From Dyella lutea (GTDB taxonomy: Bacteria > Pseudomonadota > Gammaproteobacteria > Xanthomonadales > Rhodanobacteraceae): a DNA stretch of 64,000 nucleotides. The notes under the pieces are model-generated. The model was not told where the DNA came from and ran no database searches. It saw only the letters and a list, made by a program, of their open reading frames with translations. Shown piece after piece: positions 44,696 to 53,120 of this stretch. The stretch lies in the NCBI RefSeq assembly GCF_024158035.1, contig NZ_JAMZEK010000003.1:62001-126000 (forward strand), read 5' to 3'. The stretch's first letter is position 1, and each line of letters opens with the position of its first letter. The translations under genes were made by a program, and so were the position numbers.

Positions 44696-45130
44696 TCAGT
44701 TCACGGCGTAGAAACGATGCTCGCCGATCGTGCGGCCGGTGCGGTTGATCGACCAGGCTGGAGTGATCGCCACGGTAGCGAAATGGTCCGCATGCGGAAC
44801 GACCAGATGGCGTTCGGCGAGCGGCAGCTCCCAGTTCGTCATCGACTCGCCGGCGATTTTCCAGGCTTTGGCGAAGGCGACCGGGTTGGTGATGTCGAAC
44901 GAGCCAGGTGTGGTGGTGGTGGCGAACTGGTGCGGTGCGGTCACGACCTTGCACACGGTATCGCCCCACTGGCCGCGGTCGCGACGCCGTAGCGCCACTT
45001 CGGCAACCGCCAGCTGCCCCATCGTCGGTTCGCTGCGGGCTTCCAGGTAGACGGTCGTCGCCAGACAGGTCTGGTCGGCCACCGGCTGGGGCAGCAACGA
45101 GGCCATCCACAGCAATACGGAAAGTTTCAT
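44696..45130 (-). CDS. SleB/CwlJ-type cell-wall hydrolase
   Basis: 144 aa with a short hydrophobic leader (MKLSVLLWMASLLPQPVA). The Hydrolase_2 motif TVYLEARSEPTMGQLAVAEV contains the catalytic Glu, followed by DTVCKVV and APHQFA, then AWKIAG. The family cleaves peptidoglycan (lytic transglycosylase-like); here it is a compact single-domain periplasmic enzyme. Start chosen at MKLSVLLWMA; upstream in-frame sequence does not look coding. Confidence 0.85.
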   Translation of the reverse strand: MKLSVLLWMASLLPQPVADQTCLATTVYLEARSEPTMGQLAVAEVALRRRDRGQWGDTVCKVVTAPHQFATTTTPGSFDITNPVAFAKAWKIAGESMTNWELPLAERHLVVPHADHFATVAITPAWSINRTGRTIGEHRFYAVN

Positions 45131-45568
45131 AGTCTGCCTCCAACGTGCTGTACGCATGGCCGGAAGGAAACCGGTTCTCAGGCGCCATTGCGGTGGACGG
45201 GCGGGCAGGCCGTTCCACCTGGATTGATGACACCGGATCGAAACTTTGGGATCGCGGATGTCCTTGCCACGGGATTGTGGCGAGTCAGTTCGACGTCTAT
45301 GCCAGATCTGACCAGAGTCGCAGCCAGCCACCATCGAATGGTCCAGGGCCTCTGCGACATCTCCGCCTCGTATGGCGGCAATTCTCTCCGGCATTTCTGC
45401 CGGGTCGCGCCGATCCGGACTCCTCCGGTTCGTCGCGTGCTCGAGCCACTGCGGTAGGAGTGGCCGGCCAAAAATTTTCGCGGAGCCTAGTGGCGGCCTC
45501 CGGGGATGGCAAGTGCCATGGTCATGGAATTCACGCGGCACTCACTTTTGCGGCATGGCAACATGCGG
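45131..45568. other. Intergenic stretch with no recognisable gene
   Basis: 438 bases between the leftward cell-wall hydrolase gene and the 3' end of ygfZ. Composition appears less GC-rich than flanks. Short open frames exist on both strands but none has a ribosome site plus plausible protein. No tRNA, riboswitch or transposase fragment was recognised. An A/T-rich core AAAAATTTTC (about 45471) flanked by GGCC-rich arms could be a structured or promoter region. Confidence 0.5.
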
Positions 45569-46381
45569 CTATTCGCCCCATGATTCGACGATCCGTGCGC
45601 GTGCGCCGCACGTAAGCAGTGCATCATGACTGTCCTGCGAAGCGACCAGCCAGTCCTCGTGTGCAACGGCGAGTCCCGTCACGCCCGAGTCTCCACCCAC
45701 GGCATCGAGCAGATGCAGCTCTGCGCCGTCTCCCGCACGTTTCAGCCGCGTGTCCGGCGCGACCGCCTGCGACAGGATGACGCGGCAGAGCCTGCGCTTG
45801 TTTCCTCCTCGATAGTGCAATCTCGCCACGATCTCTTGGCCCGGATAGCACCCCTTGTCGAGCGCGACGGCGCCGAGGTGATGAAGGCCGAGCGACGCGG
45901 CGTTGTACTGGCCGATCGCTCCGGCGTGCAGCCATGGCCAGCCCTCGCGGATCTGCAACGCACGCGGATCGTCGCCGCGAGCCTCGGCTGCGACGACGAT
46001 CGAGTGTTCGCCGCAGCCGAGATGCGGGACTCCTTCGGCTTCTTCAGCCGCGTGAAGCGCCATCGCCGGTCCTGCGGTCAACACGCCGGCTGGCTGCGCC
46101 AGCAGTCCGACCCGGGCGCGGAAAACGAAGCGCGACAGTTCGTCCTTCAGGTCCCCGGCCCGTCCTCCACGCAGCAGCAGCAGCCAGCGTTGGTCGGCGA
46201 GCCGTGCAAGATGGAACAGCGCGCGTACACGCCCCGTCGCATCCAGCCAGGTACTGAACTGCCACGATCCCACGGGCAGCGCGAGTACCCGCGAAGTGAA
46301 CTGGCCATGCATGAACTGCGCGGCATCGGGGCCCTCGATGACGAGGGTTTCGGCGGGCAGGGTGGGGGCGGTTGCGGACAT
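45569..46381 (-). CDS. ygfZ: Folate-binding Fe-S repair protein YgfZ
   Basis: 270 aa GcvT-like protein. The signature KGCYPGQEIVARLHYRG (consensus K-G-C-Y-x-G-Q-E) contains the conserved Cys; N-terminal GPDAAQFMHGQFTSRVLALP is also typical. YgfZ/IBA57 uses folate to help assemble or repair Fe-S clusters. It is divergent from the succinate dehydrogenase genes, themselves Fe-S dependent. Start at MSATAPTLPAETL. Confidence 0.93.
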   Translation of the reverse strand: MSATAPTLPAETLVIEGPDAAQFMHGQFTSRVLALPVGSWQFSTWLDATGRVRALFHLARLADQRWLLLLRGGRAGDLKDELSRFVFRARVGLLAQPAGVLTAGPAMALHAAEEAEGVPHLGCGEHSIVVAAEARGDDPRALQIREGWPWLHAGAIGQYNAASLGLHHLGAVALDKGCYPGQEIVARLHYRGGNKRRLCRVILSQAVAPDTRLKRAGDGAELHLLDAVGGDSGVTGLAVAHEDWLVASQDSHDALLTCGARARIVESWGE

Positions 46382-46436
46382 GGTTTTCGTTACTGGGGAC
46401 GAAGGCGTTTCAGGCAAGGGGCACGGTCTCCTCAGG

Positions 46437-46465
46437 TTGTACCGGCAGGGCACAAGTATTACGCT
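46437..46465 (+). promoter_or_regulatory. Candidate sigma-70 promoter of the sdh operon
   Basis: TTGTAC, 17-base spacer, TACGCT, placing the start of transcription around 46472. It overlaps an inverted repeat CTTGTT-N5-AACAAG (46464-46480) that could be an operator. The ATG of the first gene is at 46485. Confidence 0.4.
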
Positions 46466-46484
46466 TGTTCAGCTAACAAGAACC

Positions 46485-46652
46485 ATGTCCGACACACGCT
46501 CCCCTCCCGAATCGAAGCAGCCGGCCGCTCCCGCGGCGGGGGCCGTTTTGCCGTTCGGAAACGATCGGCCAGACTCGGCAGAGGAGCGTCCTGCGCCCGA
46601 CCCCACGCGCTACGGCGACTGGGAAAAGAATGGGCGCTGCATCGACTTCTGA
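46485..46652 (+). CDS. SdhAF4-type succinate dehydrogenase assembly factor (DUF1674)
   Basis: 55 aa. The C-terminal DPTRYGDWEKNGRCIDF is the DUF1674/SdhAF4 signature; the N-terminal half is proline/alanine-rich and disordered. In eukaryotes SDHAF4/Sdh8 protects flavinylated SdhA before complex assembly; a similar role is likely because it directly precedes sdhC. Confidence 0.88.
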   Translation: MSDTRSPPESKQPAAPAAGAVLPFGNDRPDSAEERPAPDPTRYGDWEKNGRCIDF

Positions 46653-46722
46653 CGCTTCGCGCTGGCGGACGCTCGGAGTCGGCCGGCATGGGCTAAAGCG
46701 ATTCCACACCAGGATAGCCAAC

Positions 46723-47118
46723 ATGGCAGACACATCACGACCGCTCTCACCGCACCTGCAGATCTACAAGTGGCAGGTGCAGATGTTGACCTCGATCCTG
46801 CATCGCGCGACCGGCATCGTGCTTGCCATCGGCAGCCTGATCGTCCTCTGGGGGCTGCTGGCCCTGGCTGGCGGCAGCGAGGCATTCGCGCAGTTCGCCA
46901 GCTGCGTCGGCAGTCCGCTCGGCATGGTGGTCATGTTCGGCTGGACCTGGGCGTTCGCTTACCATCTGTGCAACGGTATCCGTCATCTCGTGCAGGACGC
47001 TGGCGCGGGCTATGCCATCGCGCAGTTCGTCCGCTCGAGCTGGCTGTCGATCATCGGCAGCTTCGTGATCACCCTGCTGTTCTGGGCCTTCGTGCTGACC
47101 TCCGGAGGTGCGGCATGA
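46723..47118 (+). CDS. sdhC: Succinate dehydrogenase cytochrome b556 subunit
   Basis: 131 aa, three helices. SPHLQIYKWQ, SILHRATGIVLAIG (quinone-site Ser and Arg) and the haem ligand His in YHLCNGIRHLVQD are family markers. It anchors complex II and binds haem b and ubiquinone. Start at MADTSRPLSPHLQIYK, the conserved N-terminus. The stop overlaps sdhD. Confidence 0.96.
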   Translation: MADTSRPLSPHLQIYKWQVQMLTSILHRATGIVLAIGSLIVLWGLLALAGGSEAFAQFASCVGSPLGMVVMFGWTWAFAYHLCNGIRHLVQDAGAGYAIAQFVRSSWLSIIGSFVITLLFWAFVLTSGGAA

Positions 47119-47504
47119 GCGCCAAGGATCTGCGCCATCCGATCAAGCGTGCCCGTGGCCTGGGCTCGGCCCAGTCCGGTGTCGGACACTGGTGGACCCA
47201 GCGCGTGACCGCTACCGCGCTCGTCGTACTCGGCCTGTGGTTCCTGGCGACGGTGCTGCGTCTGGTGCACGCCGATTACGCGACTGCGCACGCGGTGGTG
47301 GCCCGCCCGTGGAACGCGGTCCTGCTGATCGCTTTCGTGATCGCCATGTTCTGGCACGCCGTGCTCGGCCTGCAGGTGGTGATCGAAGATTACGTGCACA
47401 CCCGCTGGAAGGAAGTTTCCCTGCTGGTGCTGGTGAAATTCCTCGCGGTGCTGGGCGCGCTGGCAAGCGTGCTGGCTGTGCTGCGCATCGCCCTGGGAGC
47501 CTGA
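47115..47504 (+). CDS. sdhD: Succinate dehydrogenase membrane anchor subunit
   Basis: 129 aa, three helices. [20 protein letters not shown] near the N-terminus, the haem-region His in [17 protein letters not shown] and the EDY motif identify SdhD. The start overlaps sdhC (ATGA) and the stop is 1 base before sdhA. Confidence 0.95.
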   Translation: MSAKDLRHPIKRARGLGSAQSGVGHWWTQRVTATALVVLGLWFLATVLRLVHADYATAHAVVARPWNAVLLIAFVIAMFWHAVLGLQVVIEDYVHTRWKEVSLLVLVKFLAVLGALASVLAVLRIALGA

Positions 47505-47505
47505 C

Positions 47506-49293
47506 GTGGAAAGCTACAAGATCCAACAGCACAAGTACGACGTGATCGTGGTGGGCGCCGGCGGTGCCGGCCTGCGTGCCACCTTCGGCCTGGCCGAGAA
47601 GGGCCTGAAGGCCGCGTGCATCACCAAGGTGTTCCCGACCCGCTCGCATACGGTGGCCGCGCAGGGCGGCATTTCCGCCGCGCTCGGCAACATGGGCGAG
47701 GACGACTGGCGCTTCCACTTCTACGACACCATCAAGGGCTCGGACTGGCTCGGCGACCAGGACGCGATCGAGTACATGTGCCGCGAGGCGATCCCGGCGA
47801 TCATCGAGCTGGAGCACTACGGCGTGCCGTTCTCGCGCACGGCCGAGGGCAAGATCTACCAGCGTCCGTTCGGCGGCATGACCACGCACTACGGCAAGGG
47901 CACCGCCCAGCGCACCTGCGCCGCGGCCGACCGCACCGGTCACGCGATCCTGCACACGCTGTACCAGCAGGCGCTGGCGCACGATGCCTCGTTCTTCATC
48001 GAGTACTTCGCGATCGACCTGATCTTCGACGAGGAAGGTGTGTGTCGCGGCGTGCTGGCGCTGGACATGAACGAGGGAACGCTGCACCTCTTCCGTGGCC
48101 AGGCGGTGGTGCTGGCGACCGGCGGCTACGGTCGCGCCTACTTCAGCGCCACTTCGGCGCACACCTGTACGGGCGACGGCGGCGGCATGGTGCTGCGTGC
48201 CGGCCTGCCGCTGCAGGACATGGAGTTCGTGCAGTTCCATCCGACCGGCATCTACGGCGCGGGCTGCCTGATCACCGAGGGCGTGCGCGGCGAGGGTGGT
48301 TACCTCACCAACTCCGAGGGCGAGCGCTTCATGGAGCGCTATGCCCCGAACGCGAAGGACCTGGCCTCGCGCGACGTGGTCAGCCGTGCGATGACGATCG
48401 AGATCCGCGAGGGTCGCGGCGTCGGCGAGCACAAGGATCACATCCACCTGAACCTGATGCACCTCGGTGCCGAGGTGATCCACGAGCGGTTGCCGGGCAT
48501 CGCCGAGTCGGCGCGCATCTTCGCCGGCGTGGACGTGACCAAGGAGCCGATCCCGGTACTGCCGACCGTGCACTACAACATGGGCGGCATTCCGACCAAC
48601 TACCACGGCGAAGTGGTGCAGCTGAAGGACGGCAACCCGGATTCGGTGGTGCCGGGCCTGTTCGCCATCGGCGAAGCAGCCTGCGTGTCGGTGCACGGCG
48701 CCAACCGCCTGGGCTCCAACTCGCTGCTCGACCTGGTCGTGTTCGGCCGCGCGGTGGCCAACCGCTGCGCCGAAGTGGTCAAGCCGGGCGCGGCGCACAA
48801 GGATCTGCCGGCCAGCGCGCTGGACAAGGCGCTGACCCGCTTCGACGGCCTGCGCAACGCCAACGGCGGCACGCCGACGGCAAAGATCCGCGCGGAAATG
48901 CAGCGCACCATGCAGAGCGACGCGGCGGTGTTCCGCACTGGCGACACCCTCAAGGAAGGCAAGCGCAAGATCTCCGAGGTCTACGACTCGTTCAGGGACG
49001 TCAGGGTTTCCGACCGCTCGCTGGTCTGGAACTCCGACCTGATCGAGACGCTGGAGCTGTCCAACCTGCTGGCGCAGGCGGTGGCGACCATGCACTCGGC
49101 CGAGCAGCGGCCGGAGAGTCGCGGCGCGCATGCCCGCGAGGATTTCCCGGACCGCAACGACGAGCAGTGGATGAAGCATACCCTGGTCAAGGTGGACGAA
49201 GCCGGCAAGAGCAGCTTCGAGTTCCGCCCGGTGCACATGTACACGATGACCGACGAGGTCGAGGTGGTGCCGCCGAAGAAGCGCGTCTACTGA
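47506..49293 (+). CDS. sdhA: Succinate dehydrogenase flavoprotein subunit
   Basis: 595 aa. FAD site [20 protein letters not shown]; flavinylation His in [17 protein letters not shown]; substrate and catalytic motifs [20 protein letters not shown] and [14 protein letters not shown]-terminal EFRPVHMYT. It oxidises succinate to fumarate and links the TCA cycle to the quinone pool. It starts with GTG preceded by GGGAG. Confidence 0.99.
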   Translation: MESYKIQQHKYDVIVVGAGGAGLRATFGLAEKGLKAACITKVFPTRSHTVAAQGGISAALGNMGEDDWRFHFYDTIKGSDWLGDQDAIEYMCREAIPAIIELEHYGVPFSRTAEGKIYQRPFGGMTTHYGKGTAQRTCAAADRTGHAILHTLYQQALAHDASFFIEYFAIDLIFDEEGVCRGVLALDMNEGTLHLFRGQAVVLATGGYGRAYFSATSAHTCTGDGGGMVLRAGLPLQDMEFVQFHPTGIYGAGCLITEGVRGEGGYLTNSEGERFMERYAPNAKDLASRDVVSRAMTIEIREGRGVGEHKDHIHLNLMHLGAEVIHERLPGIAESARIFAGVDVTKEPIPVLPTVHYNMGGIPTNYHGEVVQLKDGNPDSVVPGLFAIGEAACVSVHGANRLGSNSLLDLVVFGRAVANRCAEVVKPGAAHKDLPASALDKALTRFDGLRNANGGTPTAKIRAEMQRTMQSDAAVFRTGDTLKEGKRKISEVYDSFRDVRVSDRSLVWNSDLIETLELSNLLAQAVATMHSAEQRPESRGAHAREDFPDRNDEQWMKHTLVKVDEAGKSSFEFRPVHMYTMTDEVEVVPPKKRVY

Positions 49294-49391
49294 TTCGGCA
49301 GGTACCGGCGATCCGTATCGCCGGTACCGCCCGCGCATCGCAGGTGGTCGGGGCCGTCAGGCCCTCCTAACGAGATTGAAGGGTTCCGCAC

Positions 49392-50174
49392 ATGGCAGAG
49401 TTCACCCTCCCGAAGAATTCGAAGATCCAGCCGGGCAAGCATTTCCCCGCCCAGGGCGCGAAAAAGCCGCGCACGTTCCGCATCTATCGCTGGTCGCCGG
49501 ATGACGGTCAGAACCCGCGCATCGACACCTACGAGGTCGACCTGGCCGCGTGCGGTCCGATGGTTCTGGACGCGCTGCTGAAGATCAAGAACGAGATCGA
49601 TCCGACGCTGACGCTGCGCCGCTCGTGCCGCGAGGGCATCTGTGGCTCGTGCGCAATGAACATCGACGGCACCAACACGCTGGCCTGCACCCGTGCCATC
49701 GAGGAGTGCGCCTCGGGCGACGTCAAGATCTACCCGCTGCCACACATGCCGGTGGTCAAGGATCTGGTCCCGGACCTCACCCACTTCTATGCGCAGTTCG
49801 CCTCGATCAAGCCCTGGCTGCGGACGCAGAGCCCGGCGCCCGACCGCGAGCGCCTGCAGTCGCCGGAAGACCGCAAGCACCTCGACGGCCTGTACGAGTG
49901 CATCCTGTGCGCCTGCTGCTCGACCAGCTGCCCGAGCTACTGGTGGAACGGTGACAAGTACCTCGGCCCGGCGATCCTGCTGCAGGCCTACCGCTGGATC
50001 GTCGATTCGCGCGACGAGGACACCGGTGCCCGCCTGGACGACCTGGAAGATCCGTTCAAGCTCTACCGCTGCCACACCATCATGAACTGCGCGCGCACCT
50101 GCCCGAAGGGGCTGAACCCGGCCAAGGCGATCGCGGAGATCAAGAAGCTGATCGTGCAGCGCCGCGCGGCCTGA
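49392..50174 (+). CDS. sdhB: Succinate dehydrogenase iron-sulfur subunit
   Basis: 260 aa. The [2Fe-2S] motif [18 protein letters not shown] with a later TLACT; [4Fe-4S] and [3Fe-4S] ligands in [16 protein letters not shown] and [17 protein letters not shown]. It passes electrons from SdhA to quinone. It starts 98 bases after sdhA; a very stable GC hairpin lies just after its stop (50200-50223). Confidence 0.99.
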   Translation: MAEFTLPKNSKIQPGKHFPAQGAKKPRTFRIYRWSPDDGQNPRIDTYEVDLAACGPMVLDALLKIKNEIDPTLTLRRSCREGICGSCAMNIDGTNTLACTRAIEECASGDVKIYPLPHMPVVKDLVPDLTHFYAQFASIKPWLRTQSPAPDRERLQSPEDRKHLDGLYECILCACCSTSCPSYWWNGDKYLGPAILLQAYRWIVDSRDEDTGARLDDLEDPFKLYRCHTIMNCARTCPKGLNPAKAIAEIKKLIVQRRAA

Positions 50175-50199
50175 GCGATGGGCTGACGTCGTTTTTCGT

Positions 50200-50223
50200 G
50201 CGGGCTGCCCCAGGGCAGCCCGC
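50200..50223 (+). terminator. GC-rich hairpin between sdhB and sdhE
   Basis: GCGGGCTGCCC / GGGCAGCCCGC arms almost touching, forming a very stable stem without a downstream T-tract. It probably attenuates or protects the 3' end of the sdh mRNA rather than stopping all transcription, since sdhE starts 24 bases on. Confidence 0.45.
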
Positions 50224-50246
50224 ATGCGTTGGAGGCTCGAGGAATC

Positions 50247-50495
50247 GTGGAAGAAGCCCGGATCAAACGACTGCGCTGGCGCACCCGCCGCGGCACCCGC
50301 GAGCTGGATGCGCTGTTCGGCGGCTGGCTGGACGAGCGGTTCGCCGCGGCGGACGAATCCGCGCGAATGGCTTTCGACGAGCTGCTCGACGTGCAGGACC
50401 CCGACCTGTGGGACTGGGTGATGGGGCATGCCCGCGCGCCACGCGAGGATTGGCAGGCGATCATCGATGACATCCGCGCCCGCCATCGGCTTTGA
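50247..50495 (+). CDS. sdhE: FAD assembly factor SdhE (YgfY)
   Basis: 82 aa. The conserved RRGTRELD (consensus RRGMxELD) and DPDLWDWV motifs identify SdhE, which promotes covalent attachment of FAD to SdhA. I chose GTG at 50247 (GAGGA just upstream); TTG at 50229 is an alternative. Its position after sdhB is the classic arrangement. Confidence 0.92.
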   Translation: MEEARIKRLRWRTRRGTRELDALFGGWLDERFAAADESARMAFDELLDVQDPDLWDWVMGHARAPREDWQAIIDDIRARHRL

Positions 50496-50898
50496 ATACC
50501 GGCCATCGCGGGGGCTCGCGCTCGGCCTGATCGGTATGCTGGCGCTGGCGATGCTCTCGGTTGCGCTCAGTGGGCTGCCGGGCTGGGGCAAGCTGGTGCT
50601 CGCGAGCGCGGCGATGGCCCTCGTGCTGGCGAGCCGCATGCGGCAGACCACGCCGCCGGCCTCGGTCGGCTGGAGTCCCGATGCGGGCTGGCTGCTGCTC
50701 GGACGGGATGGGGTCGAAACCCCGGCCGTGTTGGCATCCCATCGCATGCTGGCCGGCTGTCTGGTGCTGGAACTGCGCGTCGGCGAGCGCCGGCAGGTGC
50801 TCTGGCTGCTGCCGGACAACAGCGATCCCGATACCCGGCGTCGCCTGCGCATGCGGCTCGCGGCCGGGCAGGGCGTGCCGTCCCCGCCAGCCATCTGA
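50467..50898 (+). CDS. YgfX-like membrane protein
   Basis: 143 aa. Basic N-terminus FEYRPSRGL, two hydrophobic helices (about residues 17-34 and 38-54), then a soluble domain with GWSPDAGWLLLGRDG and LRRRL-like basic end. The layout and its place overlapping sdhE match E. coli ygfX (CptA), a membrane protein proposed to act with SdhE and once described as a toxin of division and cytoskeleton proteins. It overlaps sdhE by 29 bases. The family call is moderately confident. Confidence 0.7.
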   Translation: MTSAPAIGFEYRPSRGLALGLIGMLALAMLSVALSGLPGWGKLVLASAAMALVLASRMRQTTPPASVGWSPDAGWLLLGRDGVETPAVLASHRMLAGCLVLELRVGERRQVLWLLPDNSDPDTRRRLRMRLAAGQGVPSPPAI

Positions 50899-51018
50899 GC
50901 CGGTTGTACCCCGCCGGCGCATCGGGCACTCTGGCGCGCTTGCGCGGTCCCAAAGGACGACCTGAGCGATCAGGCCTCTCTGCCGGCCGCCTGGCCGGCC
51001 CCCACAGATCAGGTTGCC

Positions 51019-52263
51019 ATGTTCCGACCGCTCGAACTCTTCATCGGCCTGCGCTACTCGCGCGCCAAACGCCGCAACCAGTTCATCTCGTTCATCTCCA
51101 CCGTGTCGATCATCTGCATCACGATCAGCGTGATGGCGCTGATCACCGTGATGTCGGTGATGAACGGGTTCGACAACGAACTGCGCTCGCGCATTCTCGG
51201 TGCGGTCTCGCACGCCACCATCGCCGGCGTGGGCGAGAGCATCCACGACTGGCAGGGCACGGTGAAGCAGGCCGAGGCCAACCCGCACGTGCGCGGTGCG
51301 GCGCCCTATGTCGACCTGCAGGCGTTCCTGCAGGGCACCTACGGCTCCACCGGCACCATGGTGCGTGGCATCGAGCCATCGCTGGAGCCGAAGGCCTCGG
51401 ACATCGACAAGCACATGGTGCAGGGCCGCTGGTATTCGCTCACCCCCGGCAGCTGGAACATCATCCTGGGCAAGGAGCTGGCGATGCAGCTCGGCGTCAC
51501 CGTGGGCGACCACGTGACGATGATCGTGCCGCAGCTCAGGGCCACGCCGCTGGGTGCAGTGCCGCGGATCCGCGGCTTCCGCGTGTCCGGGGTGTTCGAG
51601 ATGGGCATGCAGCAGTACGACTCGGGCCTGGCCCTGGTCAACATGACCGATGCCGAAAAGCTCGGCGAATTGTCCGGCCCCACCGGCATCCGCCTGCGCC
51701 TAGACGACCTGTGGAACGCCGGCCCGGTGTCCCGCGAGCTGAGTCGCGACCTCGGCCAGCTCTACAGCGTGCGCACCTGGATGCAGGAGAACAGCAACTT
51801 CTTCTCGGCGATCTCGATGGAGAAGAAGGTGATGGGCATCATCCTGTCGCTGATCGTGCTGGTGGCGGTGATCAACCTGATCTCGATGCTGATGATGCTG
51901 GTGACCGACAAACAGGCGGATATCGCCATCCTGCGTACCCTCGGCATGACACCACGCAGCATCATGGCCACCTTCATGGTGCAGGGCGTGCTGGTCGGTT
52001 TCGTCGGCATCGGCCTCGGCGTCGGGCTGGGATCGCTGCTGTCGTGGCAGTTGCCGAACATCGTCGACTGGATCCAGAACGTGTTCCACGTGCAGTTCCT
52101 GTCGCCGGACGTCTATTACATCTCCAACGTGCCCAGCAAGCTGGAGGCGGTGGACGTGGGCTGGGTGTCGCTGGTCACCTTCCTCTTCTCGCTGCTGGCC
52201 ACCCTCTATCCCGCCTGGCGTGCGTCGCGCACGCAGCCGGCGCAGGCGCTTCGCTATGAGTAA
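51019..52263 (+). CDS. lolC: LolC/E-family lipoprotein-releasing permease
   Basis: 414 aa. N-terminal [20 protein letters not shown], a first helix ([19 protein letters not shown]), a large periplasmic domain, and three C-terminal helices with [20 protein letters not shown]. It is the membrane subunit of the LolCDE transporter that extracts lipoproteins from the inner membrane. Only one LolC/E gene is present beside lolD, so it may act as a homodimer (LolF-like) unless lolE lies elsewhere. Confidence 0.94.
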   Translation: MFRPLELFIGLRYSRAKRRNQFISFISTVSIICITISVMALITVMSVMNGFDNELRSRILGAVSHATIAGVGESIHDWQGTVKQAEANPHVRGAAPYVDLQAFLQGTYGSTGTMVRGIEPSLEPKASDIDKHMVQGRWYSLTPGSWNIILGKELAMQLGVTVGDHVTMIVPQLRATPLGAVPRIRGFRVSGVFEMGMQQYDSGLALVNMTDAEKLGELSGPTGIRLRLDDLWNAGPVSRELSRDLGQLYSVRTWMQENSNFFSAISMEKKVMGIILSLIVLVAVINLISMLMMLVTDKQADIAILRTLGMTPRSIMATFMVQGVLVGFVGIGLGVGLGSLLSWQLPNIVDWIQNVFHVQFLSPDVYYISNVPSKLEAVDVGWVSLVTFLFSLLATLYPAWRASRTQPAQALRYE

Positions 52264-52993
52264 GTCGATGAATGCAGGCAACGACGTGGTGCTGCGCGCC
52301 AGCCATGTGGCGAAGAGCTACGAGGAAGGCGAGTTGCGCACCGAGGTGCTTACCGACGTGAGCTTCGAGCTGAAGCGCGGCGAGACGGCCGCGATCGTCG
52401 GTGCGTCGGGCTCTGGCAAGAGCACGCTGATGCACATCCTCGGCGGGCTGGACACGTTGACCGGCGGCGAGGTGGAGGTGGATGGCCAGTGGTTGTCCTC
52501 GTTGTCGGATGCCGACCGCGGTCGCATACGCAACCGCTCGCTCGGCTTCATCTACCAGTTCCATCATCTGCTGCCCGAGTTCACCGCGCTGGAGAACGTC
52601 TGCATGCCGCTGCTGATCCGCGGCGAATCGATCGCCAGGGCGCAGCGCGCGGCCACCGAGCTGCTGGGTCGGGTCGGCCTGTCGGCCCGGATGGAACACA
52701 AGCCGTCGGAACTGTCTGGTGGTGAGCGTCAGCGTTGCGCGGTGGCGCGCGCCCTGGTGACGCGTCCGGCCTGCGTGCTGGGCGACGAGCCGACCGGCAA
52801 CCTCGATGAGGCCAATGCGGCGCAGGTCTATGCACTGATGCTCGAGCTCAACCGCGAGATCGGAACCAGTTTCATCCTGGTCACCCACGACACCCGGCTG
52901 GCGGCGCGCATGGACCGCACCCTGGTGCTGCACAACGGCGTACTGAACGAGCAGGTACGCAACGATCCGGCCTCGCTGGTCGGCGAGATCTGA
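52256..52993 (+). CDS. lolD: Lipoprotein-releasing ABC ATPase LolD
   Basis: 245 aa. Walker [15 protein letters not shown]-loop region [18 protein letters not shown] (LolD-typical), signature [16 protein letters not shown] and Walker [12 protein letters not shown]. It powers lipoprotein sorting. It starts inside the end of lolC (8-base overlap), so the two are translated together. Confidence 0.96.
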   Translation: MSKSMNAGNDVVLRASHVAKSYEEGELRTEVLTDVSFELKRGETAAIVGASGSGKSTLMHILGGLDTLTGGEVEVDGQWLSSLSDADRGRIRNRSLGFIYQFHHLLPEFTALENVCMPLLIRGESIARAQRAATELLGRVGLSARMEHKPSELSGGERQRCAVARALVTRPACVLGDEPTGNLDEANAAQVYALMLELNREIGTSFILVTHDTRLAARMDRTLVLHNGVLNEQVRNDPASLVGEI

Positions 52994-53120
52994 TTTCCCC
53001 GTGACCTGGGGGCGGTTGCCGCGCATCGCGCGGCGGCTCTCGCCTACGCTCGTTTCGTCCTGACGATCCCGGGTCCGACGCTAGCCTTGGAGGCTGGTTC
53101 GGGCACAAGGGACATGGACG

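Noticed and set aside
47212-49338. A ~708-codon open frame on the - strand opposite sdhA
   Set aside because: Antisense shadow of sdhA with no ribosome site or domain evidence.
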